Below, piece by piece: positions 13,114 to 27,275 of a DNA stretch of 64,000 nucleotides. This DNA comes from Calliopsis andreniformis (Eukaryota > Arthropoda > Insecta > Hymenoptera > Andrenidae): assembly GCF_051401765.1 (NCBI RefSeq), contig NW_027480422.1, positions 26,306,001 to 26,370,000 of the forward strand. Reading direction: 5' to 3'. The notes beneath the pieces are model-generated. The model was not told the DNA's origin and did no database searches. It saw only the letters and a list, made by a program, of their open reading frames with translations. The translations under genes were made by a program, and so were the position numbers. Position 1 is the first letter of the stretch; the number at the start of each line of letters is the position of its first letter.

Positions 13114-14545
13114 TCAACGCCAGAAGCGTAAAATACAAAACAAATGCAACAGTTTTTCCATCGTATAAAACGAATAATTGCAACCGATGTGAAAATTATG
13201 GTCATTTCTACGTTCCGGGCAACCTAGGCTTCACTCTAGGGCGTTGCTCCACCAGACGGAATAGTTAGGGCCTTAGAAGTAAACGCCCGAAGCATAAAGT
13301 ACAATGAAAATGCAACGGTTTTTCCATCGTATAACACGAATAATTGCAACCAGTGTGAAAGTGATAGTCACTTCTAGGTTCCGGGCAACCTAGGCTTCAC
13401 TCTAGGGTGTTGCTCCACCAGATCGAATAGATAGGGCCTAAGAAGTCATCGCCAGAAGCATAAAACAAAATATAAATACATCAGCTGTTGCATCGTATAA
13501 AGCGAATAATTGCAACCAGTGTGAAAGTGACGGCCATTTCTACGTTCCGGCCATCCTAGATATAACTCTGAGGCGTTGCTCCACCAGATCCAAGAGTAAG
13601 GGACTGAGAAGTCAACGCCAGAAGCATAAAATACAAAACAAGTACAACAGTTTTTCCTTCGCATAACACGAATAATTGCAACCGGTGTGAAGGTGATGGT
13701 CATTTCTACGTTCCTGGCAACATAGGCTTGGCTCTAGGGCGTTGCTCCACCAGATCGAATAGTTAGGACATTAGAAGTCAACGCCCGAAGCATAAAATAC
13801 AATAAAGATACAACAGTTTTTCCATCGTATAACAGGAGTAATTGCAACCAGTGTGAAAGTGACGGCCATTTCTACGTTCCGGCCATCCTAGATATAACTC
13901 TGAGGCGTTGCTCCACCAGATCGAATAGTTAGGGCCTAGGAAGTCATCACCAGGTGCATAAAATACAATAAGAATACAACAGTTTTTCGATCATATAACA
14001 GGAATAACTGCAACCAGTGTGAAGGTAATGGTCATTTCTACGTACTGGGCCACCTAGGCTCCACTCTAGGGCCTTGTTCCACCAGATCCAATAGTAAGGG
14101 ACTGAGAAGTCAACGCCAGAAGCATAAAATGCAAAACAAGTACAACAGTTTTTCCTTCGTATAACACGAATAATTGCAACCGGTGTGAAGGTGATGCTCA
14201 TTTCTACGTTCCTGGCAACGTAGGCTTGACTCTAGGGCGATGCTCCACCAGAGCGAATAGTTAGGTCCTTAGAAGTCTACGCCCGGAGCATAAAATACAA
14301 TAAAAATACAACAGTTTTTCCATCGTATAAAATGAGTAATTACCATCAGTGTGAAGGTAATGGTCATTCCTGCGTTCCGTTCAACATAGGATTCACTCTA
14401 GGGCGTTGCTGCACCAGATCGAATAATTAGGGCCTGAGAAGTCAACGCCCGAAGCATATAATACAATAAAAATACAACAGTTTTTCCATCGTATAACAGG
14501 AATAACAGCAACCAGTGTGATGGTAATGGTCATTTCTACGTTCCG
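13114..14545 (+). repeat. HOR copy D, truncated
   Basis: Copy D matches copy A from 831 to about 2258 (offset 12283). This covers about 8.6 monomers, including the CATCCTAGATATAAC monomers at about 13550 and 13885. Near 14545 the expected CAACCTAGCC variant is replaced by CAACCTACGC, followed by GGCGTTGGCCCACC. That combination occurs much later in the unit (about 3595-3625 in copy A). The strict 27-monomer order ends here. Confidence 0.88.
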
Positions 14546-17500
14546 TGCAACCTACGCTTCACTCTAGGGCGTTGGCCCACCAGATCGAATAGTTAGGGCC
14601 TATGAAGTCAACGCCAGAAGCATAAAATACAATGTAAATACAACAGTTTTTCCATCGTATAAAACGAATAATTGCATCCAGTGTGAAAGTTGTGGTCATT
14701 TCTACGTTCCGGGCAACCTAGCCTTCACTCTAGGGCGTTGCTCCACCAGATCGAATAGTTAGGGCCTAAGAAGTCAACGCCAGAAGCATAAAATACAATA
14801 AAAATACAACAGCTTTTCCATCGTATAAAATGAGTAATTACCAGCAGTGTGAAGGTAATGGTCATTTCTGCGTTCCGTTCAACCTAGGATTCACTCTAGG
14901 GCGTTGCTGCACCAGATCGAATAATTAGGGCCTGAGAAGTCAACGCCCGAAGCATATAATACAATAAAAATACAACAGTTTTTCCATCGTATAAAACGAA
15001 TAATTGCAACCGGTGTGAAAGTTATGGTCATTTCTGCGTTCCGTTCAACCTAGGATTCACTCTAGGGCGTTGCTGCACCAGATCGAATAATTAGGGCCTG
15101 AGAAGTCAACGCCCGAAGCATATAATACAATAAAAATACAACAGTTTTTCCATCGTATAAAAGGAATAACAGCAACCAGTGTGATGGTAATGGTCATTTC
15201 TACGTTCCGGCCAACCTAGCTTTCACTCTAGGGCGTTGCTCCACCAGATCGAATAGTTAGGGCCTAAGAAGTCAACGCCAGAAGCATAAAATACAATGCA
15301 AATACAACAGTTTTTGCATCGCATTACAGGAGTAATTACAACCAGTGTGAAAGTGATGGTCATTTCTACGTTCCGGACAACCTAGCCTTCACTCTAGGGC
15401 GTTGCTCCACCAGATCGAATAGTTAGGGCCTAAGAAGTCAACGCCAGAAGCATAAAATACAATGTAAATACAACAGTTTTTCCATTGTATAATATGAATA
15501 ATTGCAAACAGTGTGAAAGTAATGGTCATTTCTACGTTCCGTGTTAACCTAGGCCTCACACTAGGGCGTTTGTCCACCAGATCGAATTGTTCGGGCCTAA
15601 GAAGTCAACGCGAGAAGCATAAAATACAATAAAAATACAACAGTTCTTACATCGTATAACAGGAATAATTGCAACCAGTGTGAAGCTAATGGTCATTCCT
15701 ACGTTCCGGGCAACCTAGGCTTCACTCTAGGGCGTTGGCCCACCAGATCGAATAGTTAGGGCCTATGAAGTCAACGCCAGAAGCATAAAATACAAAAGAA
15801 ATTCAACAGTTTTTACATCGTATAAAACGAATAATTGCAACCAGTGTGAAAGTTATGGTCATTTCTACGTTCCGGGCAACTTAGGCTTGACTCTAGGGCG
15901 TTCCTCCACCAGATCGAATAGTTAGGGCCTTAGAAGTCAACGCCCGAAGCATAAAATACAATGTAAATACAACAGTTTTTGCATCGTATAATTTGAATAA
16001 TTGCAAACAGTGTGAAAGTAATGGTCACTTCTACGTTCCGTGCAACCTAGGCTTCACTCTAGGGCGTTTGTCCAACAGATCGAATTGTTCGGGCCTGAGA
16101 AGTCAACGCGAGAAGCATAAAATACAATAAAAATACAACAGTTCTTCCATCGTATAACAGGAATAATTGCAACCAGTGTGAAGCTAATGGTCATTCCTAC
16201 GTTCCGGGCAACCTAGGCTTCACTCTAGGGCGTTGGCCCACCAGATCGAATAGTTAGGGCCTATGAAGTCAACGCGAGAAGCATAAAATACAAGATAAAT
16301 TCAACAGTTTTTCTATCGTATAATTCGAATAATTGCAACTAGTGTTAAAGTTATGGTCATTTCTACGTTCCAAGCAACCTAGGCTTCACTGTAGGGTGTT
16401 GCTCTACCAAATCGAATAGATAGGGCCTTAGAAGTCTACGCCCGGAGCATAAAATACAATAAAAATACAACAGTTTTTCCATCGTATAAAATGAGTAATA
16501 GCCATCAGTGTGAAGATAATGGTCATCTCTGCGTTCCGTTCAACCTAGGATTCACTTTAGGGCATTGCTGCATCAGGTCGAATAGTTAGGGCCTGAGAAG
16601 TCAACGCCCGAAGCATATAATACAATAAAAATACAACAGTTTTTCCATCGTATAATAGGAATAACTGCAACCAGTGTGAAGGTAATGGTCATTTCTACGT
16701 TCCGGCCATCCTAGATATAACCCTGATGCGTTGCTCCACCAGATCGAATAGTTAGGGCCTAGGAAGTCAACACCAGGTGCATAACATACAATAAGAATAC
16801 AACAGTTTTTCCATCATATAACAGGAATAACTGCAACCAGTGTGAAGGGAATGGTCATTTCTACTTACCGGGCCACCTAGGCTCCACTCTAGGGCGTTGT
16901 TCCACCAGATCCAATAGTAAGGGACTGAGAAGTCAACGCCAGAAGCATAAAATGCAAAACAAGTACAACAGTTTTTCCTTCGTATAACACGAATGATTGC
17001 AACCGGTGTGAAGGTGATGCTCATTTCTACGTTCCTGGCAACGTAGGCTTGACTCTAGGGCGATGCTCCACCAGAGCGAATAGTTAGGTCCTTAGAAGTC
17101 AACGCACGAAGCATAAAATACAATAAAAATACAACAGTTTTTCCATCGTATAAAATGAATAATTGCAATCAGTGTGAAGGTAATGGTCATTTCTACGTTC
17201 CGGGCAACCTAGGCTTCACTCTAGGGCGTTGCTCCACCAGATAGAATATTTGGGGCCTTAGAAGTCAACGCCCGAAGCATAAAATACAGAATAAATACAA
17301 CAGTTTTTCCATCGTATAAAACGAATAATTGCATCCAGTGTGAAAGTAATGGCCATATCTACGTTCCGGGCAACCTAGGCTTGGCTCTAGGGCGTTGCTC
17401 CACCAGATCGAATAGTTAGGGCCTTAGAAGTCAACGCCCGAAGCATAAAATACAATAAAGATACAACAGTTTTTCCATCGTATAACAGGAGTAATTGCAA

Positions 17501-18060
17501 CCAGTGTGACAGTGATGGTCATTTCTACGTTCCGGGCAACCTAGGCTTCACTCTAGGGCGTTGTTCCGCCAGAACGAATTGTTAGGTTCTTAGAAGTCAA
17601 CGCCAGAAGCGTAAAATACAAAACAAATGCAACAGTTTTTCCATCGTATAAAACGAATAATTGAAACCGATGTGAAAATTATGGTCATTTCTACGTTCCG
17701 GGCAACCTAGGCTTCACTCTAGGGCGTTGCTCCACCAGACGGAATAGTTAGGGCCTTAGAAGTCAACGCCCGAAGCATAAAATACAATGAAAATGCAACG
17801 GTTTTTCCATCGTATAACACGAATAATTGCAACCAGTGTGAAAGTGATAGTCACTTCTACGTACCGGGCCACCTAGGCTCCACTCTAGGGCGTTGTTCCA
17901 CCAGATCCAATAGTAAGGGACTGAGAAGTCAACGCCAGAAGCATAAAATGCAAAACAAGTACAACAGTTTTTCCTTCGTATAACACGAATAATTGCAACC
18001 GGTGTGAAGGTGATGCTCATTTCTACGTTCCTGGCAACCTAGGCTTGACTCTAGGGCGAT
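14546..18060 (+). repeat. Mosaic transition zone of domain 1
   Basis: Monomer types of the 27-mer are present but in a new order. About 15940-16300 resembles copy A 3310-3660. About 16380-16680 resembles parts of 4090-4880. About 16700-17090 resembles 1600-1980. About 17600-17850 resembles 831-1090, and 17860-18060 resembles 1760-1960. A one-base insertion at about 15543 (GTGTTAACC for GTGCAACC) restores phase lost at 7134. The zone looks like an old, rearranged edge of the HOR block. Confidence 0.8.
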
Positions 18061-18278
18061 GCTCCACCAGGTCGTATAGCTACGGACTTAAAATTCAACG
18101 CCAGAAGAATAAAATACAACTTAAGTACAACAGCATTACCATCGTATAAAATGAATAAACGCAAACAGTGTGAAGGTAATGGTCACTTCCACGTTCCGGG
18201 CAACCTAGGCTTCACTCTAGGGCGTTGCTCCACCAGATCGAATAGTTAGGGCCTAAGAAGTCAACGCCAGAAGCATAA

Positions 18279-20860
18279 AATACAATATAAGTACAACAGT
18301 TTTTCCCTTGTATAACAGGAATAATTGCAACCAGTGTGTAAGCTATGGTCATTTCTACGTTCCGGGCAACCTAGGCTTCACTCTAGGGCGTTGCTCCACC
18401 ACATCGAATAGTTAGGGCCTTAGAAGTCAATGCCAGAAGCATAAAATACAATATAATTACAACAGTTTTTCCACAGTATCATATGAATAATTGCAAACAG
18501 TGTGGAAGTAATGGTCACTTCTACGTTCCGGGCAACCTAGGCTTCACTCTAGGGCGTTGCTCCACCACATCGAACAGCTACGGCCTTAGAAGTCAACGCC
18601 TGAAGCATAATATACAACCCAAGTACAACAGTTTTACCATCGTATAAAATGAATAATCGCAAACAGTGTGAAGTTAATGGCCATTACTACGTTCCGGGCA
18701 ACCTAGGCTTCAGTCTAGGGCGTTGCTCCACCAGACCGAATAGTTAGGGACTTACAAGTCAACGCCCGAAGCATAAAATGCAAAATAAAGAGAACAGTTT
18801 TTCCATTGTATAGAACGAATAATTGCAACCAGTGTGAAAGTTATGGTCATTTCTACGTTCTCGTCAACCTTGGCTTAACTCTAGGGCGTTCCTCCACCAG
18901 ATCGAATAGTTAGGGACTTTGAATACAAGGCCATAAGCATAAAATACAATAAAAATGCAACAGTTTTTCCATTGTATAACAGGAATAACTGCAACCAGTG
19001 TGAAAGTACTGGTCATTTCTACGTTCCGGGTAGCCTAGGCTTCACTCTAGGGCGTTGCTCCACCAGATCGAATGGCTAGGGACTTAGAAGTCAACGCCAG
19101 AAAAATAAAATACAACTTAAGTACAACAGTTTTACCATCGTATAAAATGAATAATCGCAAACAGTGTGAAGGTAATGGTCACTTCCACGTTCCGGGCAAC
19201 CTAGGCTTCACTCTAGGGCGTTGCTCCAACAGATCGAATAGTTAAGGCCTAAGAAGTCTACGCCAGAAGCATAAAATACAATATAAATACAACAGCTACT
19301 CCATCGTATAACAGAAATCATTGCAAACAGTGTGTAAGATATGGTCATTTCTACGTTCCGGGCAACCTAGGCTTCACTCTAGGGCGTTGCTCGATCACAT
19401 CGAATAGCTATGGCCTTAGAAGTCAACGCCAGAAGCATAAAATACAATATAAGTACAACAGTTTTTCCCTTGTATAACAGGAATAATTGCAACCAGTGTG
19501 TAAGCTATGGTCATTTCTACGTTCCGGGCAACCTAGGCTTCACTCTAGAGCGTTGCTCCACCACATCGAATAGTTAGGGCCTTAGAAGTCAATGCCAGAA
19601 GCATAAAATACAATATAAATACAACAGTTTTTCCACTGTATCATATGAATAATTACAAACAGTGTGGAAGTAATGGTCACTTCTACGTTCCGGGCAACCT
19701 AGGCTTCACTCTAGGGCGTTGCTCCACCACATCGAATAGTTAGGGCCTTAGAAGTCAAGGCCAGAGGCATAAAATACAACCCAAGTACAACACTTTTACC
19801 ATCGTATAAAATGAATAATCGCAAACAGTGTGAAGGCAATGGCCACTACTACGTCCCGGGCAACCTAGGCTTCACTCTAGGGTGTTGCTCCACCAGACCG
19901 AATAGTCAGGGACTTACGAGTCAACGCCCGAAGCATAAAATACAAAATAAATAGAACAGTATTTCCATTGTATAGAACGAATAATTGCAACCAGTGCAAA
20001 AGTTATGGTCATTTCTACGTTCCGGGCAACCTTGGCTTAACTCCAGGGCGTTGCTCCACCAGATCGAATAGTTAGGGACTTTGAATACAACGCCAGAAGC
20101 ATAAAATACAATAAAAATGCAACAGTTTTTCCCTTGTATAACAGGAATAATTGCAACCAGTGTGTAAGCTATGGTCATTTCTACGTTCCGGGCAACCTAG
20201 GCTTCACTCTAGGGCGTTGCTCCACCACATCGAATAGTTAGGGCCTTAGAAGTCAATGCCAGAAGCATACAATACAATATAAATACAACAGTTTTTCCAC
20301 TGTATCATATGAATAATTGCAAACAGTGTGGAAGTAATGGTCATTTCTACGTTCCGGGCAACCTAGGCTTCAGTCTAGGGCGTTGCTCCACCACATCGAA
20401 TAGCTACGGCCTTAGAAGTCAACGCCTGAAGCATAATATACAACCCAAGTACAACAGTTTTACCATCGTATAAAATGAATAATCGCAAACAGTGTGAAGG
20501 TAATGGCCATTACTACGTTCCGGGCAACCTAGGCTTCACTCTAGGGCGTTGCTCCACCAGACCGAATAGTTAGGGACTTACAAGTCAACGCCCGAAGCAT
20601 AAAATACAAAATAAAGAGAACAGTTTTTCCATTGTATAGAACGAATGATTGCAACCAGTGTGAAAGTTATGGTCATTTCTACGTTCCGGGCAACCTTGGC
20701 TTAACTCTAGGGCGTTCCTCCACCAGATCGAATAGTTAGTTACTTTGAATACAAGGCCATAAGCATAAAATACAATAAAAATGCAACAGTTTTTCCATTG
20801 TATAACAGGAATAACTGCAACCAGTGTGAAAGTACTGGTCATTTCTACGTTCCGGGCAAC
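18279..20860 (+). repeat. 7- and 11-monomer spaced duplications
   Basis: The block from 18279 (AATACAATATAAGTAC with GTGTGTAAGCTATGG) recurs at 19441, offset 1162 = 7 monomers. The block from about 18285 to 19040 recurs at about 20111-20866, offset 1826 = 11 monomers, sharing TTGTATAGAACG, CAACCTTGGCTTAACTC and CAAGGCCATAAGC. The monomer at about 18095 recurs at 19091, offset 996 = 6. Copies are similar but not identical. Confidence 0.8.
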
Positions 20861-23401
20861 CTAGGCTTCAGTCTAGGGCGTTGCTCCACCACATCGAATA
20901 GCTACGGCCTTAGAAGTCAACGCCTGAAGCATAATATACAACCCAAGTACAACAGTTTTACCATCGTATAAAATGAATAATCGCAAACAGTGTGAAGGTA
21001 ATGGCCATTACTACGTTCCGGGCAACCTAGGCTGCACTCTAGGGCGTTCTTATACCAGTTCGAATAGTTAGGGCCTAACAAGTCAACGCCAGAAGCATAA
21101 AATGCAATAGAAATACAACAGTTTTTCCATCGTATAAAACGAATAATTGCAACCAGTATGAAAGCTATGGTCATTTCTACGTTCCGGGCAGCCTAGGCTT
21201 CACTCTAGGGCGTTGCTCAACCATATCGAATAGCTACGGCGCTAGAAGACAACGCCATAACTATAAAGTACAATATATATACAACAGTTTTTCCAACCTA
21301 TAAAACGAATAATTGCAACCAGTATGAATGTTATGGTCATTTCTACGTTCCGGGCACCCTAGGCTTCACTCTAGGGCGTTGGTCCACCAGATCCAATAGC
21401 TACGGCCCTAGAAGACAACGCCATAACTATAAAATACAATATAAATGCAACATTCTTTCCATCGTATAAAACGGATAATTGCAACCAGTCTGATAGTCAT
21501 GGTCATTTCTACGTTCCGGGCAAGCTAGGCTTCACCCTAGGGCGTTGCTCCACCAGATCGAATAGTTAGGGACTTTGAATACAACGCCAGAAGCATACAA
21601 TACAATAAAAATGCAACAGTTTTTCCATTGTATAACAGGAATAACTGCAACCAGTGTGAAAGTACTGGTCATTTCTATGTTCCGGGTAGCCTAGGCATCA
21701 CTCCAGGGCGTTGCTCCACCAGATCGAATATCTAGGGACTTAGAATTCAACGCCAGGAGAATAAAATACAACTTAAGTACGACAGTTTTACCATCGTATA
21801 AAATGAATAATCGCAGACAGTGTGAAGGTAATGGTCGCTTCCACGTTCCGGGCAACCTAGGCTTCACTCCAGGGCGTTGCTCCACCAGATCGAATAGTTA
21901 GGGTCTTTGAAGTCAATGTAGAAGAATAAAATACAATATAAATACAACAGTTTTTCCACTGTATAATATGAATAATTGCAACCAGTGTGAAAGTAATGGT
22001 CATTTCTACGTTCCGGGGAACCTAGGCTTCACTCCAGGGCGTTGGTCCACCAGATCCAATAGCTAGGGCCTAAGAAGTCAACGACAGGAGCTCCAAATAC
22101 ATAATAAATGCAACAGTTTTTCCATCGTATAAAACGAATAATTGCAACCAGTATGAAAGCTATGGTCATTTCTACGTTCCGGGCAACCTAGGCTTCACTC
22201 TAGGGCGTTGCTCCACCACATCGAATAGATAGGGCCTTAGATGACAATGCCAGAAGCATAAAATACAATATAAATACAACAGTTTTTCCCCTGTATAATA
22301 TGAATAATTGCAAACAGTGTGGAAGTAATGGTCATTTCTACGTTCCGGGCAATCTAGGCTTCACTCTAGGGCGTTGCTCCACCACATCGAATAGCTACGG
22401 CCTTAGAAGTCAACGCCTGAAGCATAAAATATAATATAAATACAACAGTTTTTCCATCGTATAACAGGAATAATTGCAACCAGAGTGAAGGTGATGGTCA
22501 TTTCTACGTTCCGGGAAACCTAGGCTTCACTCTAGGGCGTTGCTCCACCAGATCCAATAGCTACGGCCCTAGAAGACAACGCCATAACTATAAAATACAA
22601 TATAAATGCAACATTCTTTCCATCGTATAAAACGGATAATTGCAACCAGTCTGATAGTCATGGTCATTTCTACGTTCCGGGCAAGCTAGGCTTCACCCTA
22701 GGGCGTTGCTCCACCAGATCGAATAGTTAGGGACTTTGAATACAACGGCAGAAACATAAAATACAATAAAAATGCAACACTTTTTCCATTGTATAACAGA
22801 CATAACTGCAACCAGTGTGAAAGTACTGGTCATTTCTGCATTCCGGGCAACCTAGGCTTCACTCTAGGGCGTTGCTCCACCACATCGAATAGTTAGGGCC
22901 TTAGAAGACAATGCCAGAAGCATAAAATACAATATAAATACAACAGTTTTTCCACTGTATAATATGAATAATTGCAAACAGTGTGGAAGAAATGGTCATT
23001 TCTACGTTCCGGGCAACCTAGGCTTCACTCTAGGGCGTTGCTCCACCACATCGAATAGCTACGGCCTTAGAAGTCAACGCCTGAAGCATAAAATATAATA
23101 TAAATACAACAGTTTTTCCATCGTATAACAGGAATAAATGCAACCAGAGTGAAGGTGATGGTCATTTCTACGTTCCGGGAAACCTAGGCTTCACTCTAGG
23201 GCGTTGGTCCACCAGATCGAATAGCTAGGGTCTTAGAAGTCAACGCCAGAAGCGTAAAATAAAATAAAAATACAACAGTTTTTCCATCCTATAAAACGAA
23301 TAATTGCAACCAATATGAATGTTATGGTCATTTCTACGTTCCGGGCAACCTAGGCTTCACTCTAGGGCGTTGCTCCACCACATCGAATAGTTAGGGCCTT
23401 A
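20861..23401 (+). repeat. Satellite, irregular order
   Basis: About 15 monomers in mixed order. The GACAACGCCATAACTATAAA type at about 21411 recurs at about 22573. The GACAATGCCAGAAGC type occurs at 22243, 22907 and 23405 (steps of 4 and 3 monomers). A 1-bp deletion lies at about 21917 (CAATGTAGAAG for CAATGCCAGAAG, also substituted). No clean tandem HOR was found and no non-satellite sequence is present. Confidence 0.75.
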
Positions 23402-25340
23402 GATGACAATGCCAGAAGCATAAAATACAATATAAATACAACAGTTTTTCCACTGTATAATATGAAGAATTGCAAACAGTGTGGAAGTAATGGTCATTTC
23501 TACGTTCCGGGCAACCTAGGCTTCACTCTAGGGCGTTGATCCACCACATCGAATAGCTACGGCCTTAGAAGTCAACGCCTGAAGCATAAAATATAATATA
23601 AATACAACAGTTTTTCCATCGTATAACAGGAATAATTGCAACCAGAGTGAAGGTGATGGTCATTTCTACGTTCCGGGCAACCTAGGCTTCACTCTAGGGC
23701 GTTGCACCACCAGACCGAATAGTCAGGGACTTTCGAGTCAACGCCCGAAGCATAAAATGAAATAAAAATACAACAGTTTTTCCATCCTATAAAACGCATA
23801 ATTGCAACCAGTATGAATGTTATGGTCATTTCTACGTTCCGGGCAACCTAGGCTTCACTCTAGGGCGTTGTTCCACCAGATCCAATAGCTAGGGCCTAAG
23901 AAGTCAACGACAGGAGCACCAAATACATAATAAATGCAACAGTTTTTCCATCGTATAAAACGAATAATTGCAACCAGTATGAAAGCTATGGTCATTTCTA
24001 CGTTCCGGGCAACCTAGGCTTAACTCCAGGGCGTTTCTCCACCAGATCGAATAGTTAGGGACTTTGTATACAACGCCAGAAGCATAAAATACAATAAAAA
24101 TGCAACAGTTTTTCCATTGTATAACAGGAATAACTGCAACCAGTGTGAAAGTACTGGTTATGTCTACGTTCCGGGTAGCCTAGGCTTCAATCCAGGGCGT
24201 TGCTCCACCAGATCGAATAGCTTGGGCCTAAGAAGTCAACGCTAGAAGCATAAAATACAATATAAGTACAACAGTTTTTCCCTTGTATAACAGGAATAAT
24301 TGCAACCAGTGTGAAAGCTATGGTCATTTCTACGTTCCGGGCAACCTAGGCTTCACTCTAGGGCGTTGCTCCACCACATCGAATAGATAGGGCCTTAGAT
24401 GACAATGCCAGAAGCATAAAATACAATATAAATACAACAGTTCTTCCACTGTATAATATGAATAATTGCAAACAGTGTGGAAGTAATGGTCATTTCTCCG
24501 TTCCGGGCAATCTAGGCTTCACTCTAGGGCGTTGCTCCACCACATCGAATAGCTACGGCCTTAGAAGTCAACGCCTGAAGCATAAAATATAATATAAATA
24601 CAACAGTTTTTCCATCGTATAACAGGAATAATTGCAACCAGAGTGAAGGTGATAGTCATTTCTACGTTCCGGGAAACCTATGCTTCACTCTAGGGCGTTG
24701 GTCCGCCAGATCGAATAGCTAGGGTCTTAGAAGTCAACGCCAGAAGCATAAAATGAAATAAAGATACAACAGTTTTTCCATCCTATAAAACGAATAATTG
24801 CAACCAGTATGAATGTTATGGTCATTTCTACGTCCCGGGCAACCTAGGCTTCACTCTAGGGCGTTGGTCCACCAGATCCAATAGCTAGGGCCTAAGAAGT
24901 CAACGACAGGAGCACCAAATACATAATAAATGCAACAGTTTTTCCATCGTATAAAACGAATAATTGCAACCAGTATGAAAGCTATGGTCATTTCTTCGTT
25001 CCGGGCAACCTAGGCTTAACTCCAGGGCGTTTCTCCACCAGATCGAATAGTTAGGGACTTTGTATACAACGCCAGAAGCATAAAATACAATAAAAATGCA
25101 ACAGTTTTTCCATTGTATAACAGGAATAACTGCAACCAGTGTGAAAGTACTGGTCATGTCTACGTTCCGGGTAGCCTAGGCTTCAATCCAGGGCGTTGCT
25201 CCACCAGATCGAATAGCTTGGGCCTAAGAAGTCAACGCTAGAAGCATAAAATACAATATAAGTACAACAGTTTTTCCCTTGTATAACAGGAATAATTGCA
25301 ACCAGTGTGAAAGCTATGGTCATTTCTACGTTCCGGGAAA
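23402..25340 (+). repeat. 6-monomer HOR, two tandem copies
   Basis: Copy 1 is about 23402-24397 and copy 2 about 24398-25340, offset 996 = 6 x 166. Both run in the same order through GACAATGCC, TGAAGCATAAAATATAATAT, AAAATGAAATAAA, CAGGAGCACCAAATACATAA, CTTTGTATACAACGCC and CGCTAGAAGC types. Differences are scattered substitutions. The match ends where GTTGGTGCACCAG appears at about 25360. Confidence 0.85.
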
Positions 25341-25564
25341 CCTAGGCTTCACTCTAGGGCGTTGGTGCACCAGATCGAATAGATAGGGTCTTAGAAGTCA
25401 ACGCCAGAAGCATAAAATGAAATAAAAATACAACAGTTTTTCCATCCTATAAAACGAATAATTGCAACCAGTATGAATGTTATGGTCATTTCTACGTCAC
25501 GGGCAACCTAGGCTTCACTCTAGGGCGTTGCTCCGCCAGACCGAATAGTCAGGGACTTACGAGT

Positions 25565-27275
25565 CAACGCCCGAAGCATAAAATACAAAATAAATAGAAC
25601 AGTATTTCCATTGTATAGAACGAATAATTGCAACCAGTGTGAAAGTTATGGTCATTTCTACGTTCTGGGCAACCTTGGCTTAACTCTAAGGCGTTCCTCC
25701 ACCACATCGAATAGTTAGGGCGTTAGAAGTCAATGCCTGAAGCATAAAATACAATATAAATACAACAGTTTTTCCACTGTATCATATGAATAATTGCAAA
25801 CAGTGTGGAAGTAATGGTCACTTCTACGTTCCGGGCAACCTAGGCTTCACTCTAGGGCGTTGCTCCACCACATCGAACAGCTACGGCCTTAGAAGTCAAC
25901 GCCTGAAGCGTAATATACAACCCAAGTACAACAGTTTTACCATCGTATAAAATGAATAATCGCAAACAGTGTGAAGTTAATGGCCATTACTACGTTCCGG
26001 GCAACCTAGGCTTCAGTCTAGGGCGTTGCTCCACCAGACCGAATAGTTAGGGACTTACAAGTCAACGCCCGAACCATAAAATACAAAATAAAGAGAACAG
26101 TTTGTCCATTGTATAGAACGAATAATTGCAACCAGTATGAATGTTATGGTCATTTCTACGTTCCGGGCACCCTAGGCCTCACTCTAGGGCGTTGTTTCAC
26201 CAGATCCAATAGCTACGGCCCTAGAAGACAACGCCATAACTATAAAATACAATATAAATACAACATTCTTTCCATCGTATAATACGGATAATTGGAACCA
26301 GTCTGATAGTCATGGTCATTTCTACGTTCCGGGCAAGCTAGGCTTCACCCTAGGGCGTTGCTCCACCAGATCGAATAGTTAGGGACTTTGAATACAACGC
26401 CAGAAGCATACAATACAATAAAAATGCAACAGTTTTTCCATTGTATAACAGGAATAACTGCAACCAGTGTGAAAGTACTGGTCATTTCTATGTTCCGGGT
26501 AGCCTAGGCTTCACTCCAGGGCGTTGCTCCACCAGATCGAATAGTTAGGGACTTTGAATACAACGCCAGAAGCATAAAATACAATAAAAATGCACGAGTT
26601 TTTCCATCGAATAACAGGTAAGCTGTAACCAGTGTGAAAGTACTGGTCATTTCTACGGTCCGGGCAACCTAGGCTTAACTGTAGGGCGTTGCTCCACCAG
26701 ATCGAATAGTTAGGGACCTAGAATTTAACGCCAGAAGCATAAAATACAAAATAAATAGAACAGTATTTCCATTGTATAGAACGAATAATTGCAACCAGTG
26801 TGAAAGTTATGGTCATTTCTACGTTCTGGGCAACCTTGGCTTAACTCTAAGGCGTTCCTCCACCACATCGAATAGTTAGGGCGTTAGAAGTCAATGCCAG
26901 AAGCATAAAATACAATATAAATACAACAGTTTTTCCACTGTATCATATGAATAATTGCAAACAGTGTGGAAGTAATGGTCACTTCTACGTTCCGGGCAAC
27001 CTAGGCTTCACTCTAGGGCATTGCTCCACCACATCGAACAGCTACGGCCTTAGAAGTCAACGCCTGAAGCGTAATATACAACCCAAGTACAACAGTTTTA
27101 CCATCGTATAAAATGAATAATCGCAAACAGTGTGAAGTTAATGGCCATTACTACGTTCCGGGCAACCTAGGCTTCAGTCTAGGGCGTTGCTCCACCAGAC
27201 CGAATAGTTAGGGACTTACAAGTCAACGCCCGAAGCATAAAATACAAAATAAAGAGAACAGTTTGTCCATTGTAT
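25565..27275 (+). repeat. 7-monomer HOR, two copies (offset 1161)
   Basis: About 25570-26110 matches 26731-27271, including ATAGAACAGTATTTCC, CAACCTTGGCTTAACTCTAAG, CATCGAACAGCTACGG and AAGCGTAATATACAACCC. The offset is 1161 rather than 1162 because of a 1-bp deletion at about 26612 between the copies. The same run is a diverged relative of 18440-18860. Confidence 0.85.

Larger units (their letters stand above)
1..18060 (+). repeat. Domain 1: 27-monomer HOR domain
   Basis: This domain contains repeated copies of one 27-monomer unit and, at its right end, a shuffled set of the same monomer types. Diagnostic variants include CGCCCGAAGC starts, AATGAAAATGCAACGG, GAGTAATAGCCATCAG, the CATCCTAGATATAAC segment and CGCGAGAAGC. 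Most of these are absent or rare after 18060. The boundary with domain 2 lies just after the last GACTCTAGGGCGATGCTCC variant (about 18040-18065). Confidence 0.9.
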
